A stretch of DNA of 46,358 nucleotides. Source: Pigoraptor vietnamica (Eukaryota > Opisthokonta > Filasterea). Location of the stretch: positions 1 to 46,358 of the forward strand of contig CALSCQ010001168.1 in assembly GCA_943704525.1 (NCBI GenBank), written 5' to 3'. Below the pieces are notes generated by a model, which saw only the letters and a list, made by a program, of their open reading frames with translations, did not search any database and was not told the origin of the DNA. This document shows, one piece after another, positions 24,701 to 35,500 of the stretch; the first letter of the stretch is position 1, and every line of letters begins with the position of its first letter. Both the position numbers and the translations under genes were made by a program.

Positions 24701-25408
24701 ACAGCTGTAGCCAGCCGGACACGGAGTGCATGAAGACGCGCCCGCAGCGCCGGTCGTCCCCCGCGGACACGCAGAGCACACGGTCGCATTGCCCCCACTA
24801 AAAGTCCCCGCTTCACATGGCATCGACGAGAATGCGTTGCAGTAGCGCCCCCTCTCGCACGGCACGCACGAGCTGCGGCCAGTGACGTTCGCATACTGGC
24901 CTGCAGGGCAAGGGGTGGGAGTCGTCATGCCCGGCGACGCGCACGCGTGGCCCGCAGGGCACGGGAGACACGTGTCGAGGCCCGCGGTGGAATACGTCCC
25001 CGACGTGCACGCGGCCGGTGTCGAAGTCGTCGCCGACGCACACGCAGACCCAGCCGGACAGATCGTGCACGACACGCTGTTGGGCGCGCTGTAATAGCCA
25101 GATCCGCACGGCTGTGGCGGCTGGGTAGGATCGGCGCAGCTAGAGCCCGCCGTGCAGCTCAAGCAGTTCGAAGAGCCGGGATTTTTCGCGTACAGCCCCG
25201 TGGGACACAGGACAGGCGCAGGCGTGTTCGAAGGGCAGTAATGGCCCTCTGGGCAATCGCTGCATCCCGTCTGCGACTGAGCGTCCGGAAACGCACCGAG
25301 CGGACAAGCGGCGTCCACAGGCGATGGGGACGACGCCAAGAGGATGAAGACAGCGGCCAACGCAATCGTTGACCGCCGGCGCAGGCCGCGCCCCCTCGGC
25401 GCTTCCAT
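739..25408 (-). CDS. Gene A: giant GCC2/GCC3 Cys-rich single-pass receptor-like protein (8085 aa)
   Basis: The spliced CDS is 25408-24616, 24532-24338, 24194-24078, 23998-4641 and 4533-739: 24,258 nt, 8085 codons plus stop, with every junction in frame. The start is the first in-frame ATG and gives a signal peptide (aa 1 to about 34). The order is: four-cysteine GCC2/GCC3 units (about aa 35-5142), membrane-proximal block with RRSR at aa 5350-5353, transmembrane helix (aa 5488-5511), conserved juxtamembrane motif (5602-5641), DxxTGxxxP repeats (5820-6238), long coiled coil with 50-residue modules, a Q-rich and Ser/Arg-rich linker, an HALAH domain (about 7702-7829) and a final coiled coil. A type I surface protein is clear. 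Ligand and partners are unknown. No kinase domain is present despite the ephrin-receptor name of the repeat. The layout recalls apicomplexan CRMPs, but orthology is not shown. Confidence 0.92.
1511..1893 (-). other. Gene A C-terminal globular domain with HALAH motif
   Basis: Residues about 7702-7829 are the only clearly globular part of the distal tail. A strand-like segment (RRILFVRQERL) is followed by a helix FVLVVTHALAHIKAG, with HALAH at 1627-1641 (aa 7786-7790). Strand-then-helix with HxxxH is the layout of zincin metallopeptidases, where the motif is HExxH. Here the Glu position is Ala, so catalysis is unlikely. The resemblance is by motif only; the domain could be unrelated. Confidence 0.5.
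2434..4991 (-). repeat. Gene A 50-residue coiled-coil modules (five copies)
   Basis: Five ungapped 50-codon copies start at 4991, 4479, 4101, 3591 and 2583. Each begins with an acidic cap ([LMIT]-x-x-E/D-E), has an aromatic or His near position 13 (in most copies), Leu or another hydrophobic at 20 and 24, invariant Gln at 31, Leu at 35, Lys/Arg at 38 and Leu/Met at 39, then a basic tail. The spacing is hendecad-like. The copies are joined by ordinary charged coiled coil. The first copy lies before intron 4. Confidence 0.8.
4534..4640 (-). other. Gene A intron 4 (107 nt, phase 0)
   Basis: The donor is AAG/GTACGT and the acceptor ends CTCGGCAG. The joined residues EEDK-KLGEQ continue the coiled coil without a break. 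The aligned place in gene B (EGDK then EKIV, near 45410-45430) has no intron, so this one is specific to gene A or lost in gene B. Confidence 0.88.
6390..7646 (-). repeat. Gene A DxxTGxxxP repeats
   Basis: Residues 5820-6238 hold about a dozen short copies of D-x-x-[TS]-G-x-x-x-P-[ILV], such as DPVTGLHVP, DAESGLHVP, DAITGMRFP and DPRTGRVAP, at roughly 20-35 residue spacing. A helical Ala/Arg-rich insert splits them into two clusters. The motif resembles the DPxTG turn of plakin repeats, but length and surroundings differ. Gene B lacks the module. Function is unknown. Confidence 0.75.
8181..8300 (-). other. Gene A conserved juxtamembrane motif (40 aa)
   Basis: Residues 5602-5641 run from LEGF to QRIGQ and contain YDKL and QT. 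They match gene B 44145-44264 at 19 of 40 positions without a gap. The motif starts the helical cytoplasmic region. I do not recognise it as a named domain. Confidence 0.75.
8571..8642 (-). other. Gene A transmembrane helix
   Basis: Residues 5488-5511 are 24 uncharged, mostly hydrophobic residues preceded by EPDW and followed by KRKGW, so the basic side is cytoplasmic. It is the only such segment besides the signal peptide. Confidence 0.93.
8643..9679 (-). other. Gene A membrane-proximal ectodomain
   Basis: After the last GCC unit comes an EGF-like stretch (TCTCKGAFRAF to CQPGYEY), then a second Cys cluster, a basic RRSR site (9045-9056), and a globular block starting at NPIAC. Residues 5386-5419 (8847-8948) contain YPVYDKDNL and FGAFRQL and match gene B at 25 of 34 positions. 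The block ends in an EGLYVF strand before the membrane. A cupredoxin-like beta-sandwich is possible from the strand pattern, but I cannot confirm it, and the His seen in gene B before YPVY is Thr here. Confidence 0.75.
10754..19577 (-). repeat. Gene A ~680-residue super-repeats
   Basis: A marker of the form G-V-D-x-x-x-P followed shortly by a G-x-GG-x-CP motif recurs once per large unit. The first base of the marker Gly codon lies at 19577, 17282, 15239 and 13193, and a divergent terminal copy is at 10754. Intervals are 765, 681, 682 and 813 codons. Other once-per-unit landmarks keep the same order, including a CPxGQ segment and a SAPVG-x-x-FGDVCP segment. The repeat is clear at protein level and diverged at DNA level. 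Confidence 0.85.
23999..24077 (-). other. Gene A intron 3 (79 nt, phase 1)
   Basis: The donor is AAGA/GTGGGT and the acceptor ends GCGTCTAG. The joined sequence reads NYSLAKSVACTKCPAG. The preceding exon (24078-24194) is exactly 117 nt and encodes one Cys unit. It corresponds to gene B intron 6. Confidence 0.88.
24195..24337 (-). other. Gene A intron 2 (143 nt, phase 1)
   Basis: The donor is CAG/GTAAGC and the acceptor ends CACTTAG. The joined sequence reads CGAGTYSLAGS, a canonical unit boundary, and splits the Gly codon. It corresponds to gene B intron 5. Confidence 0.9.
24533..24615 (-). other. Gene A intron 1 (83 nt, phase 1)
   Basis: The donor is CAG/GTACGG and the acceptor ends CCTACAG. 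Splicing joins S to GTM in a Gly codon and restores the Cys-unit spacing, while read-through gives a stop. It corresponds in position to gene B intron 4. Confidence 0.9.
25307..25408 (-). other. Gene A signal peptide
   Basis: Residues 1 to about 34 have a basic n-region (several Arg by residue 12), a hydrophobic core (IALAAVFILLAS) and a VDAA cleavage region just before the first ectodomain cysteine. The in-frame extension upstream begins only with TTG, so 25408 is the only ATG that gives this N-terminus. Confidence 0.85.
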
Positions 25409-25879
25409 TCGGACAGCCCCCGCAGCTACGCAAACGAACCGGCGGTTCACCTCCTCATAGTAAGAGAGGGTGTGCGCAAAGTCTTCGCCAAAATATGCGA
25501 CGACCGAGTGCAAGAGTTTCGCGCGGCGAGGAGCGAGCGACTCTGAAGACTTTGAGATTGTCTGGCCACAGCAGTTTCCAAGCGAGAGTCCTAGTTACAG
25601 AGAACAGGGAGTGGGCCGCAGTAATGACAAGAGACTCGGTAGTATATGCTTCTTGGGGAATCGACCGCCGTGTGAGAAGAATGATGTGGGACGAGCGAGA
25701 TGCGTGAGGGAAGCATGCAGCATACTGGCATTGCGGAAAGCAAAGCAGCTGGACACTCGGTGGTCGCTCTGGGGACACCCGGGACATTAAACTGAAATAC
25801 GACGCGATTTTGGGCAAAAGTTCTGCACATTTTCAGATTGACGGCACCCCGAACTCGGGCTCTCACTGCCTGTGGGACA

Positions 25880-25887
25880 TGACGTCA
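25880..25887. promoter_or_regulatory. CRE-like palindrome TGACGTCA
   Basis: This perfect 8-bp palindrome is the consensus binding site of CREB/ATF-type bZIP factors. It lies about 40 bp from the midpoint between the two genes. Being symmetrical it could act on both. One match in 1 kb is not improbable enough to prove function. Confidence 0.4.
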
Positions 25888-25970
25888 GGCGCGCTTGCCA
25901 CAAATGGAACCGCAGTCTTTTCGCTGCCAAGGCGACCACAGCAGATGCTCATACATTTTCCATTGACCAA

Positions 25971-25978
25971 TATTTAAA
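25971..25978 (+). promoter_or_regulatory. TATA-like box in AT-rich core
   Basis: TATTTAAA follows CCAAT (25968-25972, overlapping its first bases), in the AT-rich core about 455 bp before the gene B start codon. It is only a candidate, because AT-rich DNA gives such matches by chance and the UTR length is unknown. Confidence 0.25.
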
Positions 25979-26361
25979 ATTCATACTTTAATAAAATGAG
26001 CTAAATGTTCGCTGTGTTATAATAAATGAAAATACGTTCTAAGTAGCTTTATTCGATTCCCTACTCGAATTGGATGTTTTGCCTTATTTTGCATAAAATT
26101 TACCATTTTTTCAGATTAATTCCTCGGGTCGAGTCCAACTCTCGTCAAGGCTGGAGAGTTGCACTTTGCCACCAGCCGTTCCTCCGTTGCTTCAGGGCTC
26201 AAAGCCGAAGCGTGCGTGCTCGCACGAACGACACTCTCAGCACCATACGTTCTGTTGTGCGCACACTGCATCCGTACCGTGTCATTTTCTTCCTGGGAAC
26301 TCGTTCATTCGAGCCGATTGCTCAGCCACGCGCAAGTCAATTGTGCGACCGGTCCGACTCC

Positions 26362-26379
26362 ATGTGGGGCGCTTGTTAG
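26362..26379 (+). other. Five-codon upstream ORF before gene B
   Basis: ATG TGG GGC GCT TGT TAG ends 54 nt before the gene B start. If the transcript begins upstream of it, it could lower translation of gene B. Its ATG lacks a strong Kozak context, and the main ATG (ACCATGG) is strong. Confidence 0.35.
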
Positions 26380-26433
26380 TATTTGGCGCGGCCTCTGCGT
26401 GCCATCGGGCACAGCGCGTGTGGGCTTGACACC

Positions 26434-26529
26434 ATGGCTCCACAACTCGCGTTCGGCGTGCGAGTGATGCCGTCGCTCGCCACGATAGTCGTGGTGACAC
26501 TCGCTGTGATTGCATCGTACGCGGACGCG
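26434..26529 (+). other. Gene B signal peptide
   Basis: Residues 1 to about 32 have a hydrophobic core (LATIVVVTLAVIA) ending in YADA, just before the first ectodomain residues QCS. Confidence 0.85.
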
Positions 26530-29500
26530 CAGTGCTCGACACCGTGTGCTGCTGGCACATTTTGGAGCACAACGAACTCTGCATGCGTCGGCTGCACGCC
26601 CGGATACTAGTGAGTGCGGTGGCGGGCAAGTTGTACGGTGGGATGCACGATAGACTGACGGAGTGTCACGTGCGCAGTTGTACGGGAAATCTCACCGCGC
26701 CGATCGCTTGCGGCGCGGGAAAGACGAGCGTCGGTGGCGCGGCTTCGTCTGCCGCATGCACAGTGGGTACCTGTGCGTTTAATCGGACCCAATCTGTACG
26801 CTCACTCCCCCCTGTCTGGGCCTGTCGTTGTTGGTGACATCGTTGTTGGTGACCCTGTCGTTATTCTGTCTCAATACGGCCACTTGGACAGCCATGCGCC
26901 ACCGGGTATTACTCGAACGCGACGGCAGCGGCGTCGTGCATCGCATGTCCCGCGGGTTTTCGCTGTTTTAATGCGACGGCGCTCCCGACGCCCTGCGCTG
27001 CGGGAACGTTCGCGCCGGCCCTCTCTGCGGCATGCTCCGTAAGTAGACGTGGCATCCGGCAGTGATGTTAGATTTGCGAATTGCGCTCTCATCGAAACAT
27101 CACCTCTTCCCATCAGAACTGCCCAACGGGATATTATACGACGTTGACGGGCTCGCCCAACTGCACGGCGTGCCCTCCGGGCTTTCAGTGCTTCAATAGT
27201 TCGCAGGCGCCGGTTGCGTGCCCGGCGGGTCAGTATTCGCCGGGGAGTGCGGCCAACTGCACGGTCTGCCCCAAGGGATATGCGTGCCCCGCACAGGCGT
27301 CGCAGCCCGTAATCTGCCCGCTTGGCACTTATCAAAACGTGACGGGCCAGGGAGCGTGCCGTCCGTGTCCCGCGGGCTATTCGTGCGCCGATCGCACCGC
27401 CACTCCGTCGCCCTGTTCTCCCGGCACGTACTCCATCGCCGGCCAGGGCGTGTGCAACGAGTGCCCGCCCGGCTTTTACACGACCGCCGCGGGCTCGACG
27501 TCGTGTACGACGTGCCCACCTGGGTCGAAATGTCCCATCTCGAACCAGCTTCCGACACCGTGCGGGGCGGGTACTTACAGCTTCGCTGGGGCGTGGGACT
27601 GTACTGCATGTCCGAAAGGCCAGACGTGCTCGAACCCGTCCAATCCGACGTCGTGTGCGCTGGGGCAGTACGCGTCCGAGTCGTCGTGCGCCGACTGCCC
27701 CCAGGGCAACTACTGCCCGAACCCCGTTGGCGATCCGATCGTGTGCCCATCGGGGACGTACAACACGGCCACGAAGCAGACGACGTGCGTGTTGTGCCCC
27801 GCTGGATCCGAGTGCGTGATCCCCTCTGCGCCACCTTCCCCTTGTCCGGCGGGACAGTTTAGCGCGGGCGGTGCTGCGGAATGCACTGCTTGCGCCGACG
27901 GCTACTACAGCTCGACTGGGTCGTCGGTATGCTCGCCGTGTCCGGGTGGCAGGCAGTGTGCCCAGGGCGTTCTCGGCGGAAACTGCACGGCGGGGACGTA
28001 CTCGCCGCCCGGCACTTCTTTGTGCTTGCCGTGTCCCGCGGGTACGTGCCATGTGGAGATGCGGATGTTCGCAAACGTGCACGAGTGCGATTCGTGCAAG
28101 TGAAGAGACGAGTGTGTGGAAGGGGCAGTCGTTTCTTACAATAATTTGATATCTCTTTATCAGGCCTGTACAGTCAAGCCGGCGCGTCTGCATGCCGCCC
28201 GTGCCCCGCCGGCAGCAGCTGCTCCGAGGGGACGCCCACACCCTGCGGCCCCGGCACGTATAGCGTCGGTGGAATGGTTGTCACGTGCACGCCCTGCCCG
28301 GCAGGCAACATGTGTTCGGGGAGTTCGCTGCCGGTCGTGTGCGGTCGCGGTGGGTAGCAAGATGCGGCGCCGGTTGCGTCCAAGGCGTGCTGTGCTCACA
28401 CTCGTTACCCTTGTGTTACAGGCACGTATTCCAATCCGGGCAGCCCCGGATGCACGTCTTGCCCCGCTGGGTACGAGTGCATCGACCCCTCGTCACCCCC
28501 CACCCTCTGTCCGTCCGGTTACACGTCGCGGTTGGGAGGTACGTCCTTGCTCTCGTGTCGGGGCTGTGTCACTGTCTGTGTGTCGTTCAAGCGCCGCCTA
28601 TACTTATCATCTCGTTTTGGAAAAAACAAAATCAGACGGCGTCTGCCAGCCGTGTCCTCGCGGCTACAGCTGCGACAACCAGGGTCTACAGACGCCCTGC
28701 GCGCGCGGCACTTACTCTGTGTCGGGCACACTCACCTGCGTGGATTGCCCGCCCGGTTTTGCGTGCCCGAGTACCGAGCACTTCCCGATGGCGTGCTCGC
28801 CGGGCTTCTATTCGCGTGCGAATGCGACGGCCTGCACCATCTGCCCTGCCGGCAGCTCTTGCCAGCAGCCGTCCTCCCTGCCGTCCACATGCTCCAACGG
28901 CACTTTTGCGCTCCAAGGCGCCGTCGATTGCTCAATGTGCCCTGCTGGCAGTAGCTGCGCGTCCACGTCCTCCCCCCCGACGCCGTGCCCACGTGGAAGC
29001 TACAGCGACCCCGGCAGCATGACGTGCACGCCGTGCCCCGCTGGATGGGCGTGCCCTTCGACAGCCGGCGCTCAGAGCAACTATCAGTGTCCGTTGGGAT
29101 CGTACTCTGTAGGCTCGGCGCAGTCGTGCACGGCATGCCCGGCTGGGTCCTACTGTTCAGATCCGACCACCGCCACCGTGTTGACGTGCCCGACCGGCTT
29201 CTACAGTACTGGAGGGCAGAGTGCGTGCACGCCGTGTCCCGCGGGCTGGATGTGCCCTTCGCCGGACGGCCTCTCGAATAGCGCGTGTCCGAAGGGCCGT
29301 TACGCCCTCGGCAATGCCACGTCGTGTGCGCACTGCCCGGTGGGCTCGGAGTGTCCGCTGACGACACAGCCTCCGAACCAGTGCGCGGACGGGTTCTATG
29401 CGGCGCAGCAGGACCAGCAGTTTTGCACGGCGTGTCCCGCGGGCAGCAGCTGCCCGTCGCAGTCGTCCGCCGGCAGCCCTTGCGCGGCGGGGACGTTCAG

Positions 29501-32500
29501 CGTCGGGCGCACGCTTACGTGCACGCCTTGCCCGGCCGGTTACGCGTGCCCTCTCAAGTTTACAAACTTTATGATCGAGTGCGGGGATGGGCGTTACGCG
29601 ACGGGGTCGATGGCGGTGTGCAACTTGTGCCCGCCCGGCTTTTCGTGCTCGAACGCGACGCAGGCGCCGACGCAGTGCGCGACGGGATACTTCAGCCTCG
29701 GCGGACAGACGACGTGCACGGTGTGTCCCGCGGGGTACCAATGCCTCAACCAGGCGACGAATCCCGTCGTGTGCCCGCAGGGGACATACAGCCTCCAGGG
29801 CGCGACGGCATGCCTGGCGTGCTCGCCGGGCTACGCGTGCCCTGCTGGCTCCACGTCGCCAACGCCGCCCGAGTACTCGTGTCCGACGGGATTTTTCTGC
29901 CCCGACGGAAAGGTCCAGACGCCGTGCGCCGCGGGAAGCTACAACCCGCTCTCCGGCAAGTCGTCGCAGAGCGATTGCATTCCGTGCCCGCCCAAGTACT
30001 ACTGCCCGGCCGGCACCGGCCTTCTGCTCGAAAACCTCGTCTGTCCGGCCGGCGCGTACTGCACGGGGAACAATGGCGCGCCGACGCTCTGCAACGGCGG
30101 CTTTTACAACGAGTTTACGGCGCAGGTTGCCGCGGGCGCTTGTAAGATCTGTCCGGCCGGTCTCTACTGCCCCTCCGGCTCGCGCGTGGGGTCGCCGTGC
30201 CCCAAGGGATCGTTTTGCCCGCCGCAGTCGAGCAATCCGACTCCATGCCCCGCCGGAAGTTACGGCGATCGCACGAACGGCGAGGACGCGACCGTCTGCT
30301 TACCGTGCCCACCGGGAAATCGGTGTCCGCAGGGCAGTTCCGCCCCGACCGTGTGCGGCGTTGGCTTCTACCAGAACAACGCCGGCGCGAGCTCGTGCAC
30401 GGCGTGCATCTCGGGGATGGCGTGCGAGGAAACGGGCCTTGCATGGCCGTCGGACGTGTGCTCCCCGGGCCACTACTGCCCAACGGGGACGCAGTACTCG
30501 GACGACAACCCCTGCCCGTCGGGCACGTTCACCAACTTCAACAACCTCACGGCGCCGACGCAGTGCAGCCCCTGCCCCGCGGGCTACGCTTGCTCGCCTG
30601 GTACCGGCTACAAGTACCTGTCGCCCCTCCCGTGTGCCGTGGGCTCGTATTGCCCGCCGGGCACGAAGACGCCGAACCAATTCCCGTGCCCGCCCGGCTC
30701 GTGGACGAACAGGACGGACGTCCAGAGCGCGACGGACTGCACGCCCTGTCCGAAGGGAATGTACTGTCTCGGCGGAGGAAGTACGCCCGACGGCGTGTGC
30801 CCGCAGGGATACTACTGCCCCGAATCGACGCCGACCGCAACCTCGAACCCGTGCCCGGGCGGCACGTACAACGACCTCACGGGCAAGGTGCGCGTGGAGG
30901 ACTGCAAGCCATGCTGGAAGGGGTATTGGTGCGGCCCGCAAGCGATTGTCACCCCCGTTCCGTGCGACGCCGGCACGTACCAGAACCTGCTGGGCCAGTC
31001 GTCGATCGGCTCGTGCACGCCGTGCACCGCGGGCTACTATTGCCCGTCGACGCCGACGCTGGACCCGATCATGTGCGGCGTGGGCAAGTTTTCGTCGCAG
31101 GGCGCGACGGCCTGCAACACGTGCCAGCAGGGCTACTACTGCGAGTCGAACACGACGACGACCACGATGATGCTGACGAACATGATATGCCCCCCTGGCA
31201 TGTTCTGTCTTGCCGGCCGCACCACCAAGCCGAACCTCGTCAGCGACGCTTGCCCTGTCGGCAAGTACTGCCTCGCCGGCAATCTCAACGGCGGCGTGCC
31301 TCAGCTCTGTCCGACGGGAACGTACAACCCGGTAACGGGGCGGACGGTGATCGCGGACTGCCTGCCGTGCACGCCGGGGTCGTACTGCGCGACGACGGGG
31401 CTGTCGCAGCCTACCGGTGTTTGCGCGCCTGGCTACTACTGCCCGTCCGCGACCGTCACTGCGACGCAGTTCCCTTGCCCCGCGGGCACTTATCTCAATG
31501 CGTCGGCGGCGAAGGATCCCTTCTCGTGCTCGCTCTGTCCCTCTGGCTCCGTGTGTGGCGTCGGGACAGCGCTGCCTTCGACTTGCCCGCTCGGCTACTA
31601 CTGCGTGCCGGGCACCGTCACTGCGGAACCTTGCCCGAAGGGAACTTACGGCAATTCGACTGGTCTGCGTCGCAACGAGGATTGCAGCCCGTGCCCCGGC
31701 GGCCGCTACTGCTCGGGACAGGGCCTCGCCGCTCCAACGGGCCCCTGTGACGCTGGGTTCTACTGTAAGGAGCGCGCGTACTTGTCGTCACCGGCGGACG
31801 GAATTACGGGCGGCGTATGTCCCCGCGGCGGCTATTGCCCGATTGGATCGGCCGTGCCGCTCTCATGTCCGGCGGGAACGTACAGCAACACGACGGGCTC
31901 GAAGACGACGGCCGATTGCTTCGCGTGCGACCCCGGCTACTACTGCGCCGGCAGCAACAACCCTTACCCGAGCGGGCCCTGTCTCGCGGGATATTACTGC
32001 TCAGGCAATGCGAGCAGCCCGACGCAGTTCCAGGCGCCCCCCGGCCACTACACGAAGTCCGGGAGCGCGCACCCGATTCCGTGCGACCCCGGCACGTACC
32101 AAACGGCGAACACGTCGACAGAGTGCCTCAAGTGCCTCGAGGGTTACTACTGCCCAACGCAGGCGACGATTCTCCTCCAAGTGTGCACGCAGGGGTCGTA
32201 CTGTCCCACGGGCAGCACGAGCCCTACGCCTTGCCCGAGCGGCACATTCGGTCCCAACCAGGGCCTCAAGAACATCACGAGCTGCACGCCCGCGACGCCC
32301 GGCTACTACTGCACGCAGGAGGGGCGCCAGTCGGACGAGGGCCAGTGCTTCCCGGGCTACTACTGCACCGGCGGCGCGAAGGTGCCAAACCCCGTCAAGC
32401 AAGACTACGGCGACGAGTGTCCGGTGGGCCACTACTGTCCTGCTGGGACGCACACGCCGGTCAAGTGCCTGGCGGGCACGTACAACCCGACGCCCCGGCA

Positions 32501-35500
32501 GTCGTCCCCGTCCGCGTGCATTCCGTGCACAGCGGGCAGCTATTGCGGCTCCGACGGCCTCGCTGCGCCCACTGGTCCCTGCTTTGCGGGCTTCTACTGC
32601 AACGAGGGCTCTGACGTCCCGAACCCGAGGGACAACACCCGAGGCAATGTCTGCCCCGTCGCGCACTTCTGTCCGGCGGGTACCGCGTCGCCGTTCTCGT
32701 GCGACGACGGAACATACATGAATGCGACGCAGGCGTCCGAGTGCTACCCGTGCCCTGGTGGTTATTCGTGCAACGGCGTGGGCATGCCAACCGCGTGTCC
32801 AGCGGGCTTCTATTGCCCGCCCGGCAGCGGCGTCGACTATCCGGCCTGTCCCCAAGGTACGTACAGCCCGCGCACGCGCCTCTCGGCTCAGTCGGAGTGC
32901 CGCCAGTGCGACGGCGGCAAGTATTGCGCGGGCTCGGCGCTCGTGGCACCGACGAACAACTGCGATCCTGGCTATTTCTGCACGTCGGGCGTCAACATGA
33001 AGAACCCGAACGGCGATAGCACGGGCATCGGCGGCCCGTGCCCCGCGGGAACATACTGCCTTGCGGGATCCGCCACGCCGACGCAGTGCAGCGCCGGCAC
33101 CTTCAACCCCTCGGACACGTCGAAGACTGCCGCCGCGTGCCTGCCCTGCACGCCCGGCAAGTACTGCAGCCGCCAGGGCCTTACGAGCGAGGAGGGCCCT
33201 TGCCAGGCGGGCTATTACTGCATCGCGCTCTCGCAGTCCCCGAATCCGGGGTCCACGACGGCGACGGGTGGTCCGTGCCCCGCAGGCAACTATTGCCCCG
33301 AGGGATCGTCCTTGTACCAGCAGTGCCAGGCCGGCACTTATCAGAACGCAACGATGCAGGCGTCGTGCGTTCAGTGCCCGGCCGGTTACTATTGCGTCGG
33401 CGGCGCGACGGACTTTGTCAACGCCGTGTGCCCGAAGGGCTATTACTGCCCGGAGAGCACGCAGACGCCGACGCAGTTCGCATGCGGGCCCGGTTCGTAT
33501 CAGAACAAGACGGCGGCGACGTCTCCCGCGGACTGCCTTGCTTGCCCGGGCGGCATGTACTGCGCGGGCGCAGGACAGGCCGTCCCGTCGGGCAATTGCG
33601 ACCTCGGGTATTATTGCTCGGGCTCCGCGACGACGCCGCGCCCCGTCAACTCGCCCACCGGCAGCCAGTGTTTGCCAGGATACTACTGCCCTTTCCACGC
33701 TACGGCCCCGATCGCGTGCCCAGCGGGCCGGTTCTGTGACGCAAGCGGCCTGTCCGCGCCCACGGGGAACTGCACGGCGGGATATTACTGCACGGGTACG
33801 TCGTCGACGCCGACTCCGGAGGACGGAATCGCTGGCAACGTCTGCGAACCCGGCAAGTACTGCCCCGCGGGCAGCACGACGGGAACGGAGTGTCCGCCAT
33901 CGACCTTTTCGTCGGCGACGCAGCGAACGCAACTGTCCGACTGTATTTCGTGCACGCCCGGGTCGTACTGCGCGACGAGCGGCCTCACAGAGCCCACGGG
34001 CCTGTGCAGCGACGGGTACTACTGTCCCGGCGGACAGAACGACTCGTCCCCGGCCGCGTACCGGTGCGCGGCAGGGTATGCGTGCCCGCGCGGAAGCAGC
34101 GGCCCAACTGCCTGCACCTCCGGTTACTACCAGGACAACGCCGGACAGGCTTCCTGCCTTCCGTGTCCGCAGGGGCGTTACTGCGACGCGACGAACGCGC
34201 CCGTTACCGCGCCCGCGGACTGTCCGGAGGGGTTCTTCTGCCCTGCCGGCACGCGATTTGCGACAGACTATCCCTGCCAGCCCGGCACGTACAGCAACGC
34301 CACCGGCCTCAGCGACGGATCTGAGTGCGCCGACTGTCCCGCCGGCGTGTTCTGTGGCGCGAGTGCGCTGCGCCAACCGATTGCGGCATGCGACGCGGGC
34401 TACTACTGCATCGGAAGGGCCACTTCGCGCCGCCCGACGGACGGCGGCACCGGCAATGCCTGCCCGCCCGGCTCCTTCTGCCCGTCTGCATCCGCGACGC
34501 CTCAGCCGTGCCCGATCGGCTCGTATAGCAACGCGACCGGCCTGACGTCGGTGGCTGGGTGTCTGGACTGCCCGCCCGGGTACTACTGCGACGAGGAGGG
34601 CCTCGCGCAGCCCAAAGGCGCCTGCTCTGCGGGATACTTTTGCTCTGGGAAGGCCCAGTCGGCGACGCCCCCCAACGACAGCACGGGCGGCGTGTGCCCC
34701 GTGGGCAAGGCGTGCGCGTCCGGCACGGCGATCCCCACGCCTTGCCAGCCCGGAACGTTCATGAACGTCACCATGGGGACGGCGTGCCTGCAGTGCCCCG
34801 CCGGCTTTTACTGCGACAACGGCGTCACCCCCGTGCGCTGTCCCCCGGGTTCGTATTGCGAGGCGGGCTCGAGTGCCGGGAAGCCGTGTCCGCGGGGGAC
34901 GTACAGCACGGCGCTGGGCCTCACGGCGCTCGAGGAGTGCGTGCCCTGCGACGCCGGCAAGTTCTGCGCGGTCGCTTCCGGCGGGTCCACCACGGGCACG
35001 TGCGACGCCGGCTACTACTGCACCCTTGGTGTGGACGTGCAGAATCCGACTTCGGGCTTTATGGGCATCGGCGGCCCCTGCCCGCCCGGCTTCTATTGCC
35101 CCGCCGGCACACATCAGCCGCTCCCTTGCGATCCCGGGACGTTCCTCAGCGCGTCTGGCAAACAGAGCCCGACGGACTGCGTTCCTTGTCTGGACGGAAA
35201 GTATTGCGCGCTGTCGAATCTGACGGCTGTGTCCGGCGACTGCAACCCGGGCTTCTACTGCAAGCGCGGATCGGTTGTGCCGAACCCCAGCACCGTGACA
35301 GCGAGCGGCGGCCCCTGCACGATCGGCCACTACTGCCCGGCGGGGACGTCGGATCCCGTCGGCTGCCCTCCGGGCACGTACAACAACCTGACGGGTCAGG
35401 CCGAGTGCATGCCCTGCCCCGCTGGCTACTTCTGCACCCCGGGTTCGATCACCTACGTCGACAACGTGTGCGCCAAGGGCCACTATTGCCCGCTGCGCAC

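Larger units (their letters stand above)
9680..25306 (-). other. Gene A GCC2/GCC3 Cys-rich ectodomain
   Basis: The region is an almost unbroken series of units of the form C-x2-CPAG-x-x-C ... C-x-x-GTYS, about 38-40 residues each near the N-terminus and more varied later. Spacing and the GTY/GYYC signatures match the GCC2/GCC3 (ephrin-receptor-like) family, which forms disulphide-stabilised rods in extracellular proteins. N-glycosylation sequons (NGT, NST, NAT) are frequent. Introns 1-3 fall inside its N-terminal part. Confidence 0.9.
25409..26433. promoter_or_regulatory. Shared divergent intergenic region
   Basis: These 1,025 bp separate the two start codons and must hold both promoters and both 5' UTRs. 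No open frame here looks real. An AT-rich core spans about 25950-26120 and contains TATTTAAA (25971-25978) next to ATTG and CCAAT elements (25962-25972). A perfect TGACGTCA lies at 25880-25887. Transcription starts cannot be placed from sequence alone. Confidence 0.7.

Noticed and set aside
739-25408. Ephrin-type receptor tyrosine kinase
   Set aside because: The repeat family carries that name, but no kinase domain is visible in the cytoplasmic tail of gene A or in the visible part of gene B.
25455-25817. Short open frames in the intergenic region as a small gene
   Set aside because: Frames on both strands overlap each other, lack domains or signal peptides, and fall in the probable 5' UTR and promoter of gene A.
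26051-26070. Small inverted repeat ATTCGA / TCGAAT as an operator or hairpin
   Set aside because: Six-bp arms with an 8-nt loop in AT-rich DNA are expected by chance.
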